From CALWRM01 sp050309765 (lineage in GTDB: Bacteria; Bacillota; Clostridia; Christensenellales; UBA1750), in NCBI GenBank assembly GCA_050309765.1, contig JBNRMU010000010.1, forward strand, positions 1-31,616: a stretch of 31,616 bases of DNA. Direction: 5' to 3'. The translations under genes were made by a program, and so were the position numbers. The notes beneath the pieces were generated by a model. It had not been told where the DNA came from. It saw only the letters and a list, made by a program, of their open reading frames with translations, and did no database searches. Below are positions 1 through 8,862 of the stretch, one piece after another (positions within the stretch are counted from its first letter, which is position 1; every line of letters begins with the position of its first letter).

Positions 1-120
1 GCCTTCGTTCCGAACGCCCGCCTGAAGCACTATGTCAGCGCCATGGATGCGCTCTTTGGCAGCGGCGCCTGCACGGTGCTGGGCATCCGGCCTCTGGGGC
101 CGGTGGCCGTCAGTCTGTGA
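1..120 (+). CDS. C-terminal end of a GHMP-type sugar kinase, possibly galactokinase (partial)
   Basis: Only the last 39 codons are present, in frame 1 from the window edge to a TGA stop. The tail reads AFVPNARLKHYVSAMDALFG, then a segment ending VLGIRPLGPVAVSL. A short C-terminal amphipathic helix followed by a V-L-x-I-R-P-x-G strand resembles the end of Firmicutes galactokinases in the GHMP kinase superfamily. No catalytic motif lies inside the window, so the assignment rests on this tail and is tentative. The gene is followed after about 25 bases by a strong intrinsic terminator, so it is the last gene of its transcription unit. It converges on the minus-strand gene that ends at 181. Confidence 0.45.
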   Translation, partial: AFVPNARLKHYVSAMDALFGSGACTVLGIRPLGPVAVSL

Positions 121-145
121 CAAAAACCGACAAACATCCAACAGA

Positions 146-178
146 CCCTGCGGTACCGCTGCCGCAGGGTTTGTTTTT
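146..178 (+). terminator. Intrinsic terminator of the upstream kinase-like gene
   Basis: An 8-bp perfect stem (CCCTGCGG at 146-153 pairing with CCGCAGGG at 162-169), an 8-base loop and a T-rich tail at 170-178 (TTTGTTTTT). It lies 25 bases after the stop at 120. The reverse strand has no matching T-tract, so it works only for the plus-strand gene. Confidence 0.9.
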
Positions 179-180
179 GC

Positions 181-1284
181 TTACGGATCCCCTTTCTTCC
201 CCAGCACCTGCACATTGCAGAATGTGCGGACGCTGTACCCGGGAAATAGACGGCGGGCCTCCTCGCCGCTGCCTGTGAAAAGGCAGGCCGGCGGACGGAG
301 TTTTGTATCTGCGTCCAGGATCAGGTTCTTGTGCGCATAGTAGAACAGCTCGTCACCCGCTGTCCCCGGCAGGCTGTCCGCCTTCCAGCTATGCGTCAGG
401 GCAAGCCGTTGCGCGGACGGGCCGAAGAACAGATAGCAGGGCGCGCCGTCCGCAAAAAAGCCGTCGTCGAAGGTCGCGTCCACGTATATCCATTGTCCGT
501 CCACGCAGATAAGGTTCCACACGTGCGGACCGCCGCCCGCCTCGCCGGCGACCTTTTTGCAGGGAATACCGGAAAGCAGGCACAAAAGCTGCAGCGCGTC
601 GGCATAGCCCTGACAGTTCGCCTGCCCGTCCAGCAGCGCGCCGGCTGCGCCGCTGCGGCGGCTGGGCACGCCTTGACGCATATCCGCCGCCGCATAACTG
701 CACGCATCGCAAAGCAGGTCGTGCAGGGCGACTGCCGTATCGTACGCATCCGCCTTAGCCGGAAGGGCCGCAAGCAGTTCCTGCGCATGGGCAAGCAGCC
801 GCTTTTCCTCCGTGCTCATGGCTTCTCTCTCCCCAGCCAGCGCCGCCGCGGCCACGCGCGCGCCCTCGCAGTGCGTCCATTCATAGGCTGCGTAGTACAG
901 GCCGTCCGCCCCCTGCAGGCTGTAGGGGCTCAGCGCCCGCAGGCAGTGTTCGTGGGCAAGTTGTGCGCCGCCCTCCGGCAGGGTCAGCGCCTGCAGGGGC
1001 GTTGCGAACAGCAGGCGGTTTGCGCCTGCCTGTAGGGCCAAGCAAAGCAGCGCATCCCGCTCCGCTTCGCTCTCCAGCAGGGGAAGCCTAGCAATTTGCA
1101 CCTCTTCCACAGGCAGCTGTGGGCTATACAGGTCCACCTCGCCTTCCAGCAGTTCCAATGCCTCCGCCGCCGAAAGGCCGTCCACGGCCCGCGGCAGGTT
1201 CAGGGCGGCGGGAATGGTTTCGCAGCCCAGCAGAGGCAGACACAGCAAAAGCAAGCACAGGGACAGACAGGCGGCGATCTTCAT
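181..1284 (-). CDS. Transglutaminase-like domain lipoprotein
   Basis: The protein is about 367 residues. It starts with a lipoprotein signal: MK, a leucine-rich core, then LLGC with the lipidated Cys at residue 21, so it should be anchored outside the membrane. The C-terminal half carries the transglutaminase-like (papain-fold) triad in order: Cys in ANCQGYA, His in GPHVWNLI and Asp in YVDATFDD. Family members act as peptidases or cross-linking enzymes at the cell surface; the substrate cannot be told here. The frame is also open to a GTG at 1299, but that codon abuts the GGAGGG Shine-Dalgarno. ATG at 1284 gives a normal signal peptide, although the spacing of about 14 bases is long. It looks monocistronic and converges on the kinase-like gene. 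Confidence 0.8.
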   Translation of the reverse strand: MKIAACLSLCLLLLCLPLLGCETIPAALNLPRAVDGLSAAEALELLEGEVDLYSPQLPVEEVQIARLPLLESEAERDALLCLALQAGANRLLFATPLQALTLPEGGAQLAHEHCLRALSPYSLQGADGLYYAAYEWTHCEGARVAAAALAGEREAMSTEEKRLLAHAQELLAALPAKADAYDTAVALHDLLCDACSYAAADMRQGVPSRRSGAAGALLDGQANCQGYADALQLLCLLSGIPCKKVAGEAGGGPHVWNLICVDGQWIYVDATFDDGFFADGAPCYLFFGPSAQRLALTHSWKADSLPGTAGDELFYYAHKNLILDADTKLRPPACLFTGSGEEARRLFPGYSVRTFCNVQVLGKKGDP

Positions 1285-1482
1285 TTGGAAGCTTTGCACC
1301 CTCCGAACATCAGGTTTGCTTTATCATACTGAATTTTTCCTTGTTCATCATTTTCATTTCCCATATTCATTCTAAATCTGCCAATATCTGTGCCCATTTA
1401 CCTTGAATTTCTAAACCGAATTTCACAAACGCATCTTTCTTTTACCTGCAGCAAGTCACCGCCATGGTCAGCGGCACAGCGC

Positions 1483-1517
1483 AAAAAAGGACGGCGGCAG
1501 TTTTGCCGTCGTCCTTT
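1483..1517 (-). terminator. Intrinsic terminator after the DUF1846 gene
   Basis: A 14-bp stem with one G-U pair: arms 1486-1499 and 1504-1517, loop of four bases. On the minus strand it is followed by six T residues (1483-1488 as A on the plus strand). It sits 18 bases downstream of the stop at 1535 and closes the argS-DUF1846 transcript. Confidence 0.92.
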
Positions 1518-1534
1518 GGCTGCGGTAATTATTC

Positions 1535-3022
1535 TTATGGCTGGTACAGCTCCTGGCCCTGGTACACGGGCTCGCAGGTGACGTTGATGCCCAGCTTCTG
1601 CAGCGTTCGCTCATCGCCCGTGGGCAGCATATAGCTGGCGTGGGCTTCGCAGTTTTTAAGCTCGGAAAGCTTGTTGACAGCCAGCTCCACCATGGTGTTG
1701 GTGGCCGCGCAGATGCTCAGGGCCAGCAGCACCTCCTCCAGGCTCAGCACGGGGCGCTCGATGCCGAGCGTTCCGCGTTTCATGCGCATGATGGGATTTA
1801 GGATGATGGGCGAAAGCAGGTATATATCGTCGGAAATGCCCGCCAGCTGCTTGATGGCGTTGAGCACGCAGGCCGCAGAGGCGTTCATCAGCGTGGAGCC
1901 GCGTCCGGTCACGATGGTGCCGTCCTGCAGCTCTATGGCCATGGCAGGCATGCGGCGGGACTTCATCTTGTCCAGGGCCGGGCCAACCACACGGCGCTGG
2001 GTGACGCTCAGGTTCAGCTGGTTCATGATCAGCTCGATCTTCTGCAGCGTTTCGTCGTCCGCGCGGCCGCGCTCATGGTCGGCGCGGATGCGCAGATAGC
2101 GGCGGATGATCTCCTGGCAGGCCGCCTCGCGCACGATCTCATCGTCGAAGATGCCGTAGCCCGCCATGTTCACGCCCATATCCGTGGGCGACTTATACCC
2201 CTGGGAGCCGTCCATAACACGGCTCAGGATGGTGCGCAGCACGGGGAAGGCCTCCACGTCGCGGTTGTAGTTGACGGTGGTGGTGCCGTAGGCTTCCAGA
2301 TGGAAGGGGTCAATCATATTCACATCGCGCAGGTCGGCCGTGGCCGCCTCGTAGGCCAGGTTGACCGGATGGCGCAGGGGCAGGTTCCAAATAGGAAAGG
2401 TCTCGAACTTGGCATAGCCGGCCCGCACGCCGCGCTTTTGCTCGTGGTACAGCTGCGAAAGGCAGGTGGCCAGCTTGCCGGAATTGGGGCCCGGCGCGGT
2501 GACCACCACCAGGGGCTTGCTGGTGGGTATGTAATCGTTCTTTCCGTAGCCGTCCTCGCTCACCACCAGGTTCACGTCCATGGGATAACCGGGGATCGGA
2601 TAATGGAAGTAGACCTTTTCGCCGCGGCGCTCCAGCATCTTGGCAAAGGTGGCCGCCTCCGGCTGGCTGGAATACTGGGTGATGACCACGGAGCTTACGA
2701 ACAGCCCCAGATTGCGCAGCTGGTCGATCAGGCGCAGAAGATCCATATCGTAGGAAAGGCCCAGATCCGCGCGGATCTTCTTGTTGCCGATGTCCGAGGC
2801 GTTGATGCAGAACACGATCTCCGCCTGGTCGCGGAACTCCTGCAAAAGGCGCACCTTGGCGTTTTGCTCAAAGCCGGGCAACACCCTTGCGGCATGGAAG
2901 TCGTCAAACAGCTTGCCGCCGAATTCCAGATACAGCTTGCCCTGGAAGCTGTGGATGCGCTGCTCGATCGCAGCCTTCTGCTTGGCCATGTACAAATCGT
3001 TGTTAAAGCCTTTGCGCATCAT
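1535..3022 (-). CDS. DUF1846 (UPF0371) family protein
   Basis: The protein is 495 residues, the full length of the DUF1846 family of Firmicutes and actinobacteria. Recognisable segments are the N-terminal GFNNDLYMAKQKAAI, KLYLEFGGKLFDDFHAARVLPGF, IVFCINASDIGNKKIRADLG and a central VVTAPGPNSGKLATCLSQLY that looks like a nucleotide- or phosphate-binding loop. The biochemical role of the family is not settled, so none is assigned. There are tandem ATG codons (3022 and 3019) after a strong AAGGGAAGGG ribosome-binding site. It begins 32 bases after argS ends and is followed by a strong terminator, so it is the second gene of an argS operon. Confidence 0.9.
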   Translation of the reverse strand: MMRKGFNNDLYMAKQKAAIEQRIHSFQGKLYLEFGGKLFDDFHAARVLPGFEQNAKVRLLQEFRDQAEIVFCINASDIGNKKIRADLGLSYDMDLLRLIDQLRNLGLFVSSVVITQYSSQPEAATFAKMLERRGEKVYFHYPIPGYPMDVNLVVSEDGYGKNDYIPTSKPLVVVTAPGPNSGKLATCLSQLYHEQKRGVRAGYAKFETFPIWNLPLRHPVNLAYEAATADLRDVNMIDPFHLEAYGTTTVNYNRDVEAFPVLRTILSRVMDGSQGYKSPTDMGVNMAGYGIFDDEIVREAACQEIIRRYLRIRADHERGRADDETLQKIELIMNQLNLSVTQRRVVGPALDKMKSRRMPAMAIELQDGTIVTGRGSTLMNASAACVLNAIKQLAGISDDIYLLSPIILNPIMRMKRGTLGIERPVLSLEEVLLALSICAATNTMVELAVNKLSELKNCEAHASYMLPTGDERTLQKLGINVTCEPVYQGQELYQP

Positions 3023-3054
3023 AGGTTTTGCCCTTCCCTTCTGTTGTTTGGGAT

Positions 3055-4764
3055 TTACATCTTCTCCGGCGCCTGCACGCCGATGAGGTTGAGCCCGATG
3101 GCGATGCAGCGCCGCGCCGCATCTGTCAATGCCACGCGGGCCGCCGTGAGTGCGGGATCGTCGCCGATGATTTGATTCTCGTAATAGAAGCGATTAAAGC
3201 ACTGTGCCATTTCCACACAGTGGCGGGTAACCAGATACGGCTCGTTGCGTTCCACCGCCAGGCGGATCACGCCGGGCAGATCGTCCAGGGCGTGCAGAAG
3301 GCTCTGGGCGGGCGCGTCGGCAAGTAGGGAGTAGTCGATTGTATCCGTCTGTGTTCCCGCCCTACGCAATATGGAGCAGCAGCGGGCATGGGTGTATTGC
3401 ACATAGGGGCCCGTCTCGCCGTCGAAGTTTAAGGCGCGGTCCCAATAAAAGTCGATGTCCTTGATGCGGGAATTGAACAGATCGAAGAAGATCACCGCGC
3501 CGATGCCCACCTGGCGCGCGACCTCGTCCTTGTTTTGAAGATCGGGGCTCTTTTCCTCGATGATCTCGCGGGCCTTTTCCACGGCCTGGGTCAGCAAATC
3601 GTCCAGGTGCACCACATTGCCCCTGCGGGTGGAGAGCGCCTCGCCCTCGTAGGAGACCATGCCGAAGGAAACATGCACGCAGTTCTTCGCCCAGGGATAG
3701 CCCATCTTTTCCAGCACGCGGAACACCTGGCGGAAGTGCAGGTCCTGCTGGTAGGCCACCACGTACAGGCATTTGTCAAAATGATAGGTATTTTGCCGAT
3801 ACAGCGCCGCCGCCAGGTCGCGGGTGGCGTAGATCGTTGTTCCGTCCTTTTTGACGACCAGGCAGGGGGGCATGTTGTCCTCGGACAGATCCACCACCCA
3901 GGCCCCGTCGGACTGGATGAGCAGTTTCTTTTCTTTCAATTCATCGACCACGGCGGCCGTTTTGTCCACATAAAAGCTTTCGCCGGCATAGCTGTCGAAG
4001 GATACGCCCAGCAGGTCGTACACGCGGGCCGCGTCCTTGAGGGTGATTTCCTTGAACCAGGCAAAGATGGCAAGCGCCTCTTCGTCGCCGTCCTCGATCT
4101 TCTTGAACCAGGCCCGGCCTTCGTCCTCCAAGGCGGGGTCCTTCTCTGCCTCCTCGTGGAAGCGGACATACAGCTTGGTCAGCTCGTCCACGCCGCCGGC
4201 CTCTACCTCTTTCTTCGTGCCCCAGCGCTTATAGGCCGCGATCATCTTGCCGAACTGCGTGCCCCAGTCGCCCAGGTGGTTGATGCCCACGCAGTTGTAG
4301 CCCAAATACCCATACATCTTGTACAGGGCATTTCCGATCATGGTGGTGCTTAAATGACCGATGTGGAAACGCTTGGCGATGTTGATGGAGGAATAATCGA
4401 TGCAGACGGTCTTGCCCTTGCCCTCCTCGCCGGCGCCATAGCGCTCGCCGCTTTCAGCGATGTTGTTGAGCACCTGGGCCGCAAAGCCGCCCTTATCCAG
4501 ATAAAAATTCAGATAGCCGCCCACGCACTCCACGCGCTGGATGGCCTCGTCCGGCAAAAATCCCTCGCACAGGGCGGACGCGATCTTGGGGGGCGCCATG
4601 CGCAGCTGCTTGGAAAGCTTGAAGCAGGGGAAGGCGTAGTCGCCCATCTTGGGATCGGGCGGCGTTTCCAAAAAGCCCTCCAGGCCTTCGACTTCCACGT
4701 CGAACACACTCTTGATGCGTTCAAAGATCCTCTGCGCTATGTGTGCGGGATACTGCATATCCAT
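3055..4764 (-). CDS. argS: Arginyl-tRNA synthetase
   Basis: Class I aminoacyl-tRNA synthetase that charges tRNA-Arg in the cytoplasm; 569 residues, normal family length. The N-terminal ArgRS additional domain (GDYAFPCFKLSK) is followed by the catalytic HIGH signature at residues 134-137 within DYSSINIAKRFHIGHLS. Next comes the ArgRS hallmark NHLGDWGTQFGK and, in place of KMSKS, LSTRRGNVV. The C-terminal anticodon-binding domain includes YVQYTHARCCSILRRAG. ATG at 4764 lies behind a GGGGG ribosome-binding site and a promoter at 4794-4822. It is the first gene of an operon with the DUF1846 gene. Confidence 0.97.
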   Translation of the reverse strand: MDMQYPAHIAQRIFERIKSVFDVEVEGLEGFLETPPDPKMGDYAFPCFKLSKQLRMAPPKIASALCEGFLPDEAIQRVECVGGYLNFYLDKGGFAAQVLNNIAESGERYGAGEEGKGKTVCIDYSSINIAKRFHIGHLSTTMIGNALYKMYGYLGYNCVGINHLGDWGTQFGKMIAAYKRWGTKKEVEAGGVDELTKLYVRFHEEAEKDPALEDEGRAWFKKIEDGDEEALAIFAWFKEITLKDAARVYDLLGVSFDSYAGESFYVDKTAAVVDELKEKKLLIQSDGAWVVDLSEDNMPPCLVVKKDGTTIYATRDLAAALYRQNTYHFDKCLYVVAYQQDLHFRQVFRVLEKMGYPWAKNCVHVSFGMVSYEGEALSTRRGNVVHLDDLLTQAVEKAREIIEEKSPDLQNKDEVARQVGIGAVIFFDLFNSRIKDIDFYWDRALNFDGETGPYVQYTHARCCSILRRAGTQTDTIDYSLLADAPAQSLLHALDDLPGVIRLAVERNEPYLVTRHCVEMAQCFNRFYYENQIIGDDPALTAARVALTDAARRCIAIGLNLIGVQAPEKM

Positions 4765-4793
4765 AAAACCCCCATAAAATCATTTCAAACTTT

Positions 4794-4822
4794 ATCATAA
4801 CACAATCGGCCCGGGTTGAAAA
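4794..4822 (-). promoter_or_regulatory. Sigma-A promoter of argS
   Basis: Reading on the minus strand, a -35 box TTTTCA (4817-4822) and a -10 box TATGAT (4794-4799) are separated by exactly 17 bases. The start codon of argS is 30 bases downstream of the -10. The boxes match consensus at 4 of 6 and 5 of 6 positions. Confidence 0.65.
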
Positions 4823-4855
4823 CCAAAAATGACCACTTCCTGCAAAAACGGGCGC

Positions 4856-4899
4856 AAAAAAAGCCGCCCAGCCGGAAGGGCGGTTCCGGTCAGGCGGCT
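4856..4899 (-). terminator. Intrinsic terminator of the apgM-manA operon
   Basis: On the minus strand, a two-part hairpin has an outer stem AGCCGCC/GGCGGCT and an inner stem CCGGAA/TTCCGG, followed by seven T residues. It lies 8 bases after the manA stop and just upstream of the argS promoter, insulating argS. Confidence 0.88.
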
Positions 4900-4907
4900 C
4901 TGGCTGC

Positions 4908-5804
4908 TTACAGCCGTGAAAAAGCGCAGATGGCAGAAGCCTCGCCAGCAAAAGCGATGGTTTCATCGGGCAAAACGACGATGGTGGTGCCCTTTTGCAC
5001 CCTTAAGCCGTCCAGCTCGATCTCGCCTTCCAGCAGGGTAAGGGCGACGAATTTGGGCAGCGCGTTGGTGAAGGCGCCGCGCAAAGGCAAGCGCTGCATG
5101 CAGTATTCTTTTTCCGCATGCGGGGTGCTGCCAAAGCGTCCCACCTCGCCTTGGCGGTTGAGGCGGACCACGTCCATGGCCTTGTCAAGCTGCAGGTCGC
5201 GCTTTTTGCCCTGGGCGTCCACGCGGTCGTAATCGTAAAAGCGATAGGTGATGTCCGTAGCCTGCTGCAGTTCGTACACGATGCAGCCGCGGGTGAGCGC
5301 GTGCAGCGTGCCGGGCGTGACGTACACATAATCGTCCACGTTCACCTGCGCCCTGCCCACGATCTCGTCCCAGAGGCCCTTTTGCACCTTGTCCTCCAGC
5401 TCCGCGCGATCGGCACAGCGGCAGCCGAGCACGATCTGGCCATCCAACGGCCGGCGCAGGAACACCCAGGATTCACACTTGCCAAAGGGCTTATGCTCCA
5501 CGCACGCCGCATACCCGTCGTCGGGGTGGATCTGGATGGAAAGGTCATCCCCCGCGCTGATGAACGAGGCGATCAGGGGAAAGCTTTCACCTGCCTTCAG
5601 GCCGAAGGCCGCGGGGTCTTGGCTGTACACTTCGTACAGGCTCATTCCCGCCTTTTCGCCGTTTAAGACCGTGCAGCTCAAATCCCGGTTGGCCGCCAGC
5701 GTATACAGCGAACCCACCTTGTCCAGGCCCGGGTCCGCGCCGTAGTCGATCAGGTCGCGGGAGCCCCAGATGGTTTCCTTATTCACCTTGGAGAGGATGT
5801 ACAT
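4908..5804 (-). CDS. manA: Mannose-6-phosphate isomerase, class I
   Basis: Zinc-dependent cupin isomerase interconverting mannose 6-phosphate and fructose 6-phosphate; 298 residues, the short form usual in Firmicutes. Visible signatures are WGSRDL near the N-terminus, the metal-site segment LSIQIHPDDGYA, GKCESWVFL with the ligand Glu, and YVTPGTLHALTRG. The frame is open to TTG at 5807, but ATG at 5804 has a GAGGAGG site seven bases upstream and is preferred. That ribosome-binding site overlaps the stop of the acetyltransferase gene (5817), so translation may be coupled. It is the last gene of its operon, before a strong terminator. Confidence 0.92.
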   Translation of the reverse strand: MYILSKVNKETIWGSRDLIDYGADPGLDKVGSLYTLAANRDLSCTVLNGEKAGMSLYEVYSQDPAAFGLKAGESFPLIASFISAGDDLSIQIHPDDGYAACVEHKPFGKCESWVFLRRPLDGQIVLGCRCADRAELEDKVQKGLWDEIVGRAQVNVDDYVYVTPGTLHALTRGCIVYELQQATDITYRFYDYDRVDAQGKKRDLQLDKAMDVVRLNRQGEVGRFGSTPHAEKEYCMQRLPLRGAFTNALPKFVALTLLEGEIELDGLRVQKGTTIVVLPDETIAFAGEASAICAFSRL

Positions 5805-5816
5805 CAAACCGCCTCC

Positions 5817-6299
5817 TCAAAAATGGTAGTAGTAGATGATCATATCGCAAAGCCGGCCGTCCTTTAAGCGGAAGCCGTCCTCTATCTCGCCCACGCGGCG
5901 GAAGCCGATCTTCTCATACAAATGGATGGCCGCCTTGTTCTCCTTGACCACCGCGTTGAACTGCAGGCCCACATATCCCTGCGCCTTGGCCGTTTCCAGG
6001 CTGTGGCGCACCAGCTTTTCGCCCACGCCTTTTCCGCGCACGTCTGCATCCACGGCATAGGAGGCGTTGGCAACGTGCGCCTTGCGGCCCACGCCGTTTG
6101 GGTGCAGGATGTACATGCCAAGGACCTTGTCCCCCTCGCGGGCCACGCCCGCAAAGCTCTGCCCCTGCAGGAAGGCGGCCATCTGCTCTTCGTCAAAGGG
6201 CTCGTCCTCCGGGAAGGCGACGCCGTCCAGCACCACGCGGTTCCAGATGCGCATAAGCTGTACGCATTCTTCTTTTTTGTATTCGCCAACCTGTATCAT
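5817..6299 (-). CDS. GNAT family N-acetyltransferase
   Basis: The protein is 160 residues and forms one GNAT fold: YAVDADVRGKGVGEKLVRHS is the acetyl-CoA pyrophosphate-binding motif A (R-x-x-G-x-G/A), followed by LQFNAVVKENKAAIHLYEKIGF, the typical motif B. It transfers an acetyl group from acetyl-CoA to an unknown amine. The frame is open far upstream to 6731, but that part is out-of-frame flavoprotein sequence. ATG at 6299 overlaps the flavoprotein stop as ATGA and has GGAG nine bases upstream, so it is translationally coupled. An ATG at 6314 is possible but poorly spaced. Confidence 0.88.
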   Translation of the reverse strand: MIQVGEYKKEECVQLMRIWNRVVLDGVAFPEDEPFDEEQMAAFLQGQSFAGVAREGDKVLGMYILHPNGVGRKAHVANASYAVDADVRGKGVGEKLVRHSLETAKAQGYVGLQFNAVVKENKAAIHLYEKIGFRRVGEIEDGFRLKDGRLCDMIIYYYHF

Positions 6300-7504
6300 T
6301 TGTCTTTTCTCCATTCCTGTGCGCATTTTACGGCGTTTCCAGCCGCAAGGTATCCCGTGGAAAAGGCCTGGTGCAGGTTGTAGCCGCCGCAGGGGCCGTC
6401 CAGGTCCAGCAGCTCGCCGGCGATGTAAAGCCCCGCGCACTTTTTCGAACGCAGGCTGCCGCTTTCGACTTCCGTCAGCGGCACGCCGCCCACGCAAAGC
6501 TGCGCCTGCATAAAGCCGCCGCTGCCCGTGACGGGAAAGCGCCAGTCCTTGATCAGCGCCGCCAGGCGTTTCAGTCCCGCGTCCTGCACCGGCTCCGCCG
6601 GCGGCAGTTCGCAGCGCCGCAGCAGCGCCTGCGCCAACACGCGCGAAAACAGGCCCGTAAGGAGCGTTTCCGCTCGCTCGAACAGCGCGGCGCGCGCATG
6701 CAGCGCACAAAGCAGCTGCTCCTGCGTCCATTCGGGCAGAAGGTCCACGGCGATTTCACATTTTCCCCCCGCCCGCGCGTACAGGCGGGAAAGGTCGAAG
6801 GCGGCGATGCCGCTGAGCGCATCCTCTTTAAAGAGCAGCTCTCCCGTCTGCGCGCCGATACTTTTTTCTTGGCAAAAAAGCTCCAGGCGGCACTGAGCGC
6901 GCTGTCCCTGCAGGCCGCGCACCAGGGCGGGCTCGGTCTTCAGGTATGTGAGTGCCGGGTGCAGGGGCGTTACGCTATGTCCCAGCGCCTTTGCCATGGC
7001 ATAGCCGTTAGCGCGGGAGGCCGCGCGTCCGCCGCAGGCAAGCAGCAGCAGCCTGCCTTTTTGCATGCGCCCGTCGGCAGCGTAAAGCGCAAAGCCATGG
7101 GCGCTTTTTTCGACCCGTTCGGCGGCAAAACCGCACAAAACGTCCGCACTTTCCCTTTCCAGGGCAAAACGCAGCACGTCCAGCACGGAAGCGGCCTGGT
7201 TGCTGCGCGGATACACGCGGCCCTCGCCGTCCGCGTGGGTGCACAGGCCAAGCCCCGCAAACAGATCGAGCAGCGCCTGCGGCTGCAGGATGTACCCTTC
7301 GGCCTGCGCGGGCGCGTACGCGGCGGGGCAGGCGGCAAGGTTGCTTAAATTGCAGCGGCCGTTGCCGGTGGAGAGCAGCTTTTTGCCCACCCGTTCACCC
7401 GCTTCCAGAAGGCAGACGGACAGGCCCTGCCCGGCGGCCGTGACCGCGGCCATCAGCCCCGCCGCGCCGCCGCCAAGGACCAGAAGGTCATAGGTCTTTT
7501 CCAT
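6296..7504 (-). CDS. HI0933/BaiN-like FAD-dependent oxidoreductase
   Basis: The protein is 402 residues, normal length for this flavoprotein family (Pfam HI0933-like, also annotated NAD(P)/FAD-dependent oxidoreductase). The N-terminal dinucleotide-binding motif is LLVLGGGAAGLMAA, followed by the family signature GKKLLSTGNGRCNLSN. The C-terminus has FPVTGSGGFMQAQ and LYIAGELLDLDGPCGGYNLH, the second FAD-contact region. Family members include BaiN of bile-acid metabolism, but most have no known substrate, so none is claimed. It starts at ATG 7504 with a GGAAGGGAG site upstream, 33 bases after apgM, and overlaps the acetyltransferase start. Confidence 0.9.
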   Translation of the reverse strand: MEKTYDLLVLGGGAAGLMAAVTAAGQGLSVCLLEAGERVGKKLLSTGNGRCNLSNLAACPAAYAPAQAEGYILQPQALLDLFAGLGLCTHADGEGRVYPRSNQAASVLDVLRFALERESADVLCGFAAERVEKSAHGFALYAADGRMQKGRLLLLACGGRAASRANGYAMAKALGHSVTPLHPALTYLKTEPALVRGLQGQRAQCRLELFCQEKSIGAQTGELLFKEDALSGIAAFDLSRLYARAGGKCEIAVDLLPEWTQEQLLCALHARAALFERAETLLTGLFSRVLAQALLRRCELPPAEPVQDAGLKRLAALIKDWRFPVTGSGGFMQAQLCVGGVPLTEVESGSLRSKKCAGLYIAGELLDLDGPCGGYNLHQAFSTGYLAAGNAVKCAQEWRKDK

Positions 7505-7537
7505 CCGTCCTGCTCCCTTCCTGCGGATAGCATCTGT

Positions 7538-8771
7538 TTATTTCTTTTCCAGGCCGAACAGAAGGGGCATCAGGTCGGTGCCCTCCTCCATCAGGCCGCC
7601 GAATTCGGCGTTTTTTTCGCCGTAAGGCAGGTTGCGCGCGGTGTTGACCTTGCTGTCGTACAACAGAAAGGGCACCGGCGTGCCGTCGTGCGTGCGGGTG
7701 GAAAGCGGGGTGTAATGATCGGAAAGGATCAGGATGCGATAGCGCTCTTTGAGCTTGTCCAGCCCCACCAGCAAAGGCGCGAGCACCTCGGAATCGATCA
7801 GGGAGATGGCCTTGAGCTTCTTTTCCAGATCGCCGGCGTGGCCCATCTCGTCCGGCGCTTCGATGTGGATGGCGGCAAAGTCGTCGGTTTGCAGGGCTTT
7901 TAAGGCCGCTTCCACCCTTGCCGGCGTAATTGGTGTCCAGGTCGCCGTTGGCGCCCGGCACGTCCGTATGCCTAAGGCCCGCCAGCTCGGCAATGCCCTT
8001 GACCAGGGGCACGGCGGTGATCACGTCGCCCGTGTGGCCGAAGAGCTTCTGGAAGCTGTCCAGCACCACGGCGCTGCCCTCGCCCCAGAACCAGAGCGAG
8101 TTTGCCGCGGGCAAGCCGTCCTTTACGCGCTGCACGTTGAGCGGGTGGCGGTTGAGATATTCGTAAGAAGCCTTCATCAGGCAAAGCAGCATTTCATCCC
8201 CCGCGCCCCTGGGCAAATAGTCCTTAACGCAGCGGGTCAGGATATCGTGCGGCGGGGTGAGCGTTACATCCGCGGACCCTTCCTTCAATATGGCGATGTG
8301 GCGATAGGAGGGGTTGACCGTAAAGCGCATGCCCGCCTTCTCCAGCAGGGCGGAAAAATCCGGATCGGCCAGCAGGTCGTACATCAGGGTCTGCGCGTCC
8401 TTGCCGTCGATGTTGCCGCCGGAGTGGGAAATCATGGTCTGCTGTTCGTAGGGGCCGCCGTCCACGCTCACCGCCGCCAGATTGCAGCGGAAGGAGACGT
8501 TGCCCTTTTCCATCTTAACGCCGGAGCCCGCCGCCTCCAGCGGGGAACGGCCCGTGTACACCTTGCGGGGATCGAAGCCGAAGATGGAAAGGATGGCCGT
8601 ATCGCTGCCCGCGGGCACGCCGATGGGCACGGTGCGCACCTTACCCACGATGCCGCGCATGGCCAGGGCGTCCATCACGGGCTTGTTGGCCGCTTCCAGA
8701 GGGGTTTTGCCGTTCAATGATTCGATGGGAAAATCGGCCATACCATCGCCGATGATCAGAACATACTTCAC
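7538..8771 (-). pseudogene. apgM: Cofactor-independent phosphoglycerate mutase (archaeal type), frameshifted
   Basis: Interconverts 3- and 2-phosphoglycerate in glycolysis. The N-terminal part reads KYVLIIGDGMADFPI (metal site) and AGSDTAILSIFGFDP, with the catalytic Ser region. The frame holds to DVPGANGDLDTNYAGK and then shifts near 7919. The rest continues in another frame as VEAALKALQTDDFAAIHIEA, then APDEMGHAGDLEKK and SDHYTPLSTRTHDGTPVPF. Removing one G from a GGG run restores one frame of 410 residues, the normal length. Everything downstream is intact, so this is either a recent mutation or a base-calling error. GTG at 8771 matches the usual family start; ATG at 8822 is in frame but has no clear ribosome-binding site. 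Confidence 0.88.
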
Positions 8772-8831
8772 TTTTTGTTTGCACTTCCTATCTGTTTGGT
8801 ATTTATCGCGCCCGTTTGCCATCCAAGGCCG

Positions 8832-8860
8832 TTCTCGCGGGCAGAAGTTTATGTTATACT
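8832..8860 (+). promoter_or_regulatory. Promoter of yhaM
   Basis: An extended -10 (TGT then TATACT at 8855-8860) lies 55 bases before the yhaM start codon. The -35 (TTCTCG, 17 bases upstream) is poor, as expected for an extended -10 promoter. Confidence 0.55.
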
Positions 8861-8862
8861 AG

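Noticed and set aside
1282..1310. A nine-codon reading frame on the minus strand ending in an ATGA overlap with the transglutaminase gene
   Set aside because: It has no ribosome-binding site of its own and is most simply chance around the GGAGGG site.
2075..3175. Long plus-strand open frame opposite the DUF1846 gene
   Set aside because: It is the antisense shadow of a conserved gene in GC-rich DNA; it shows no family motif and no ribosome-binding site.
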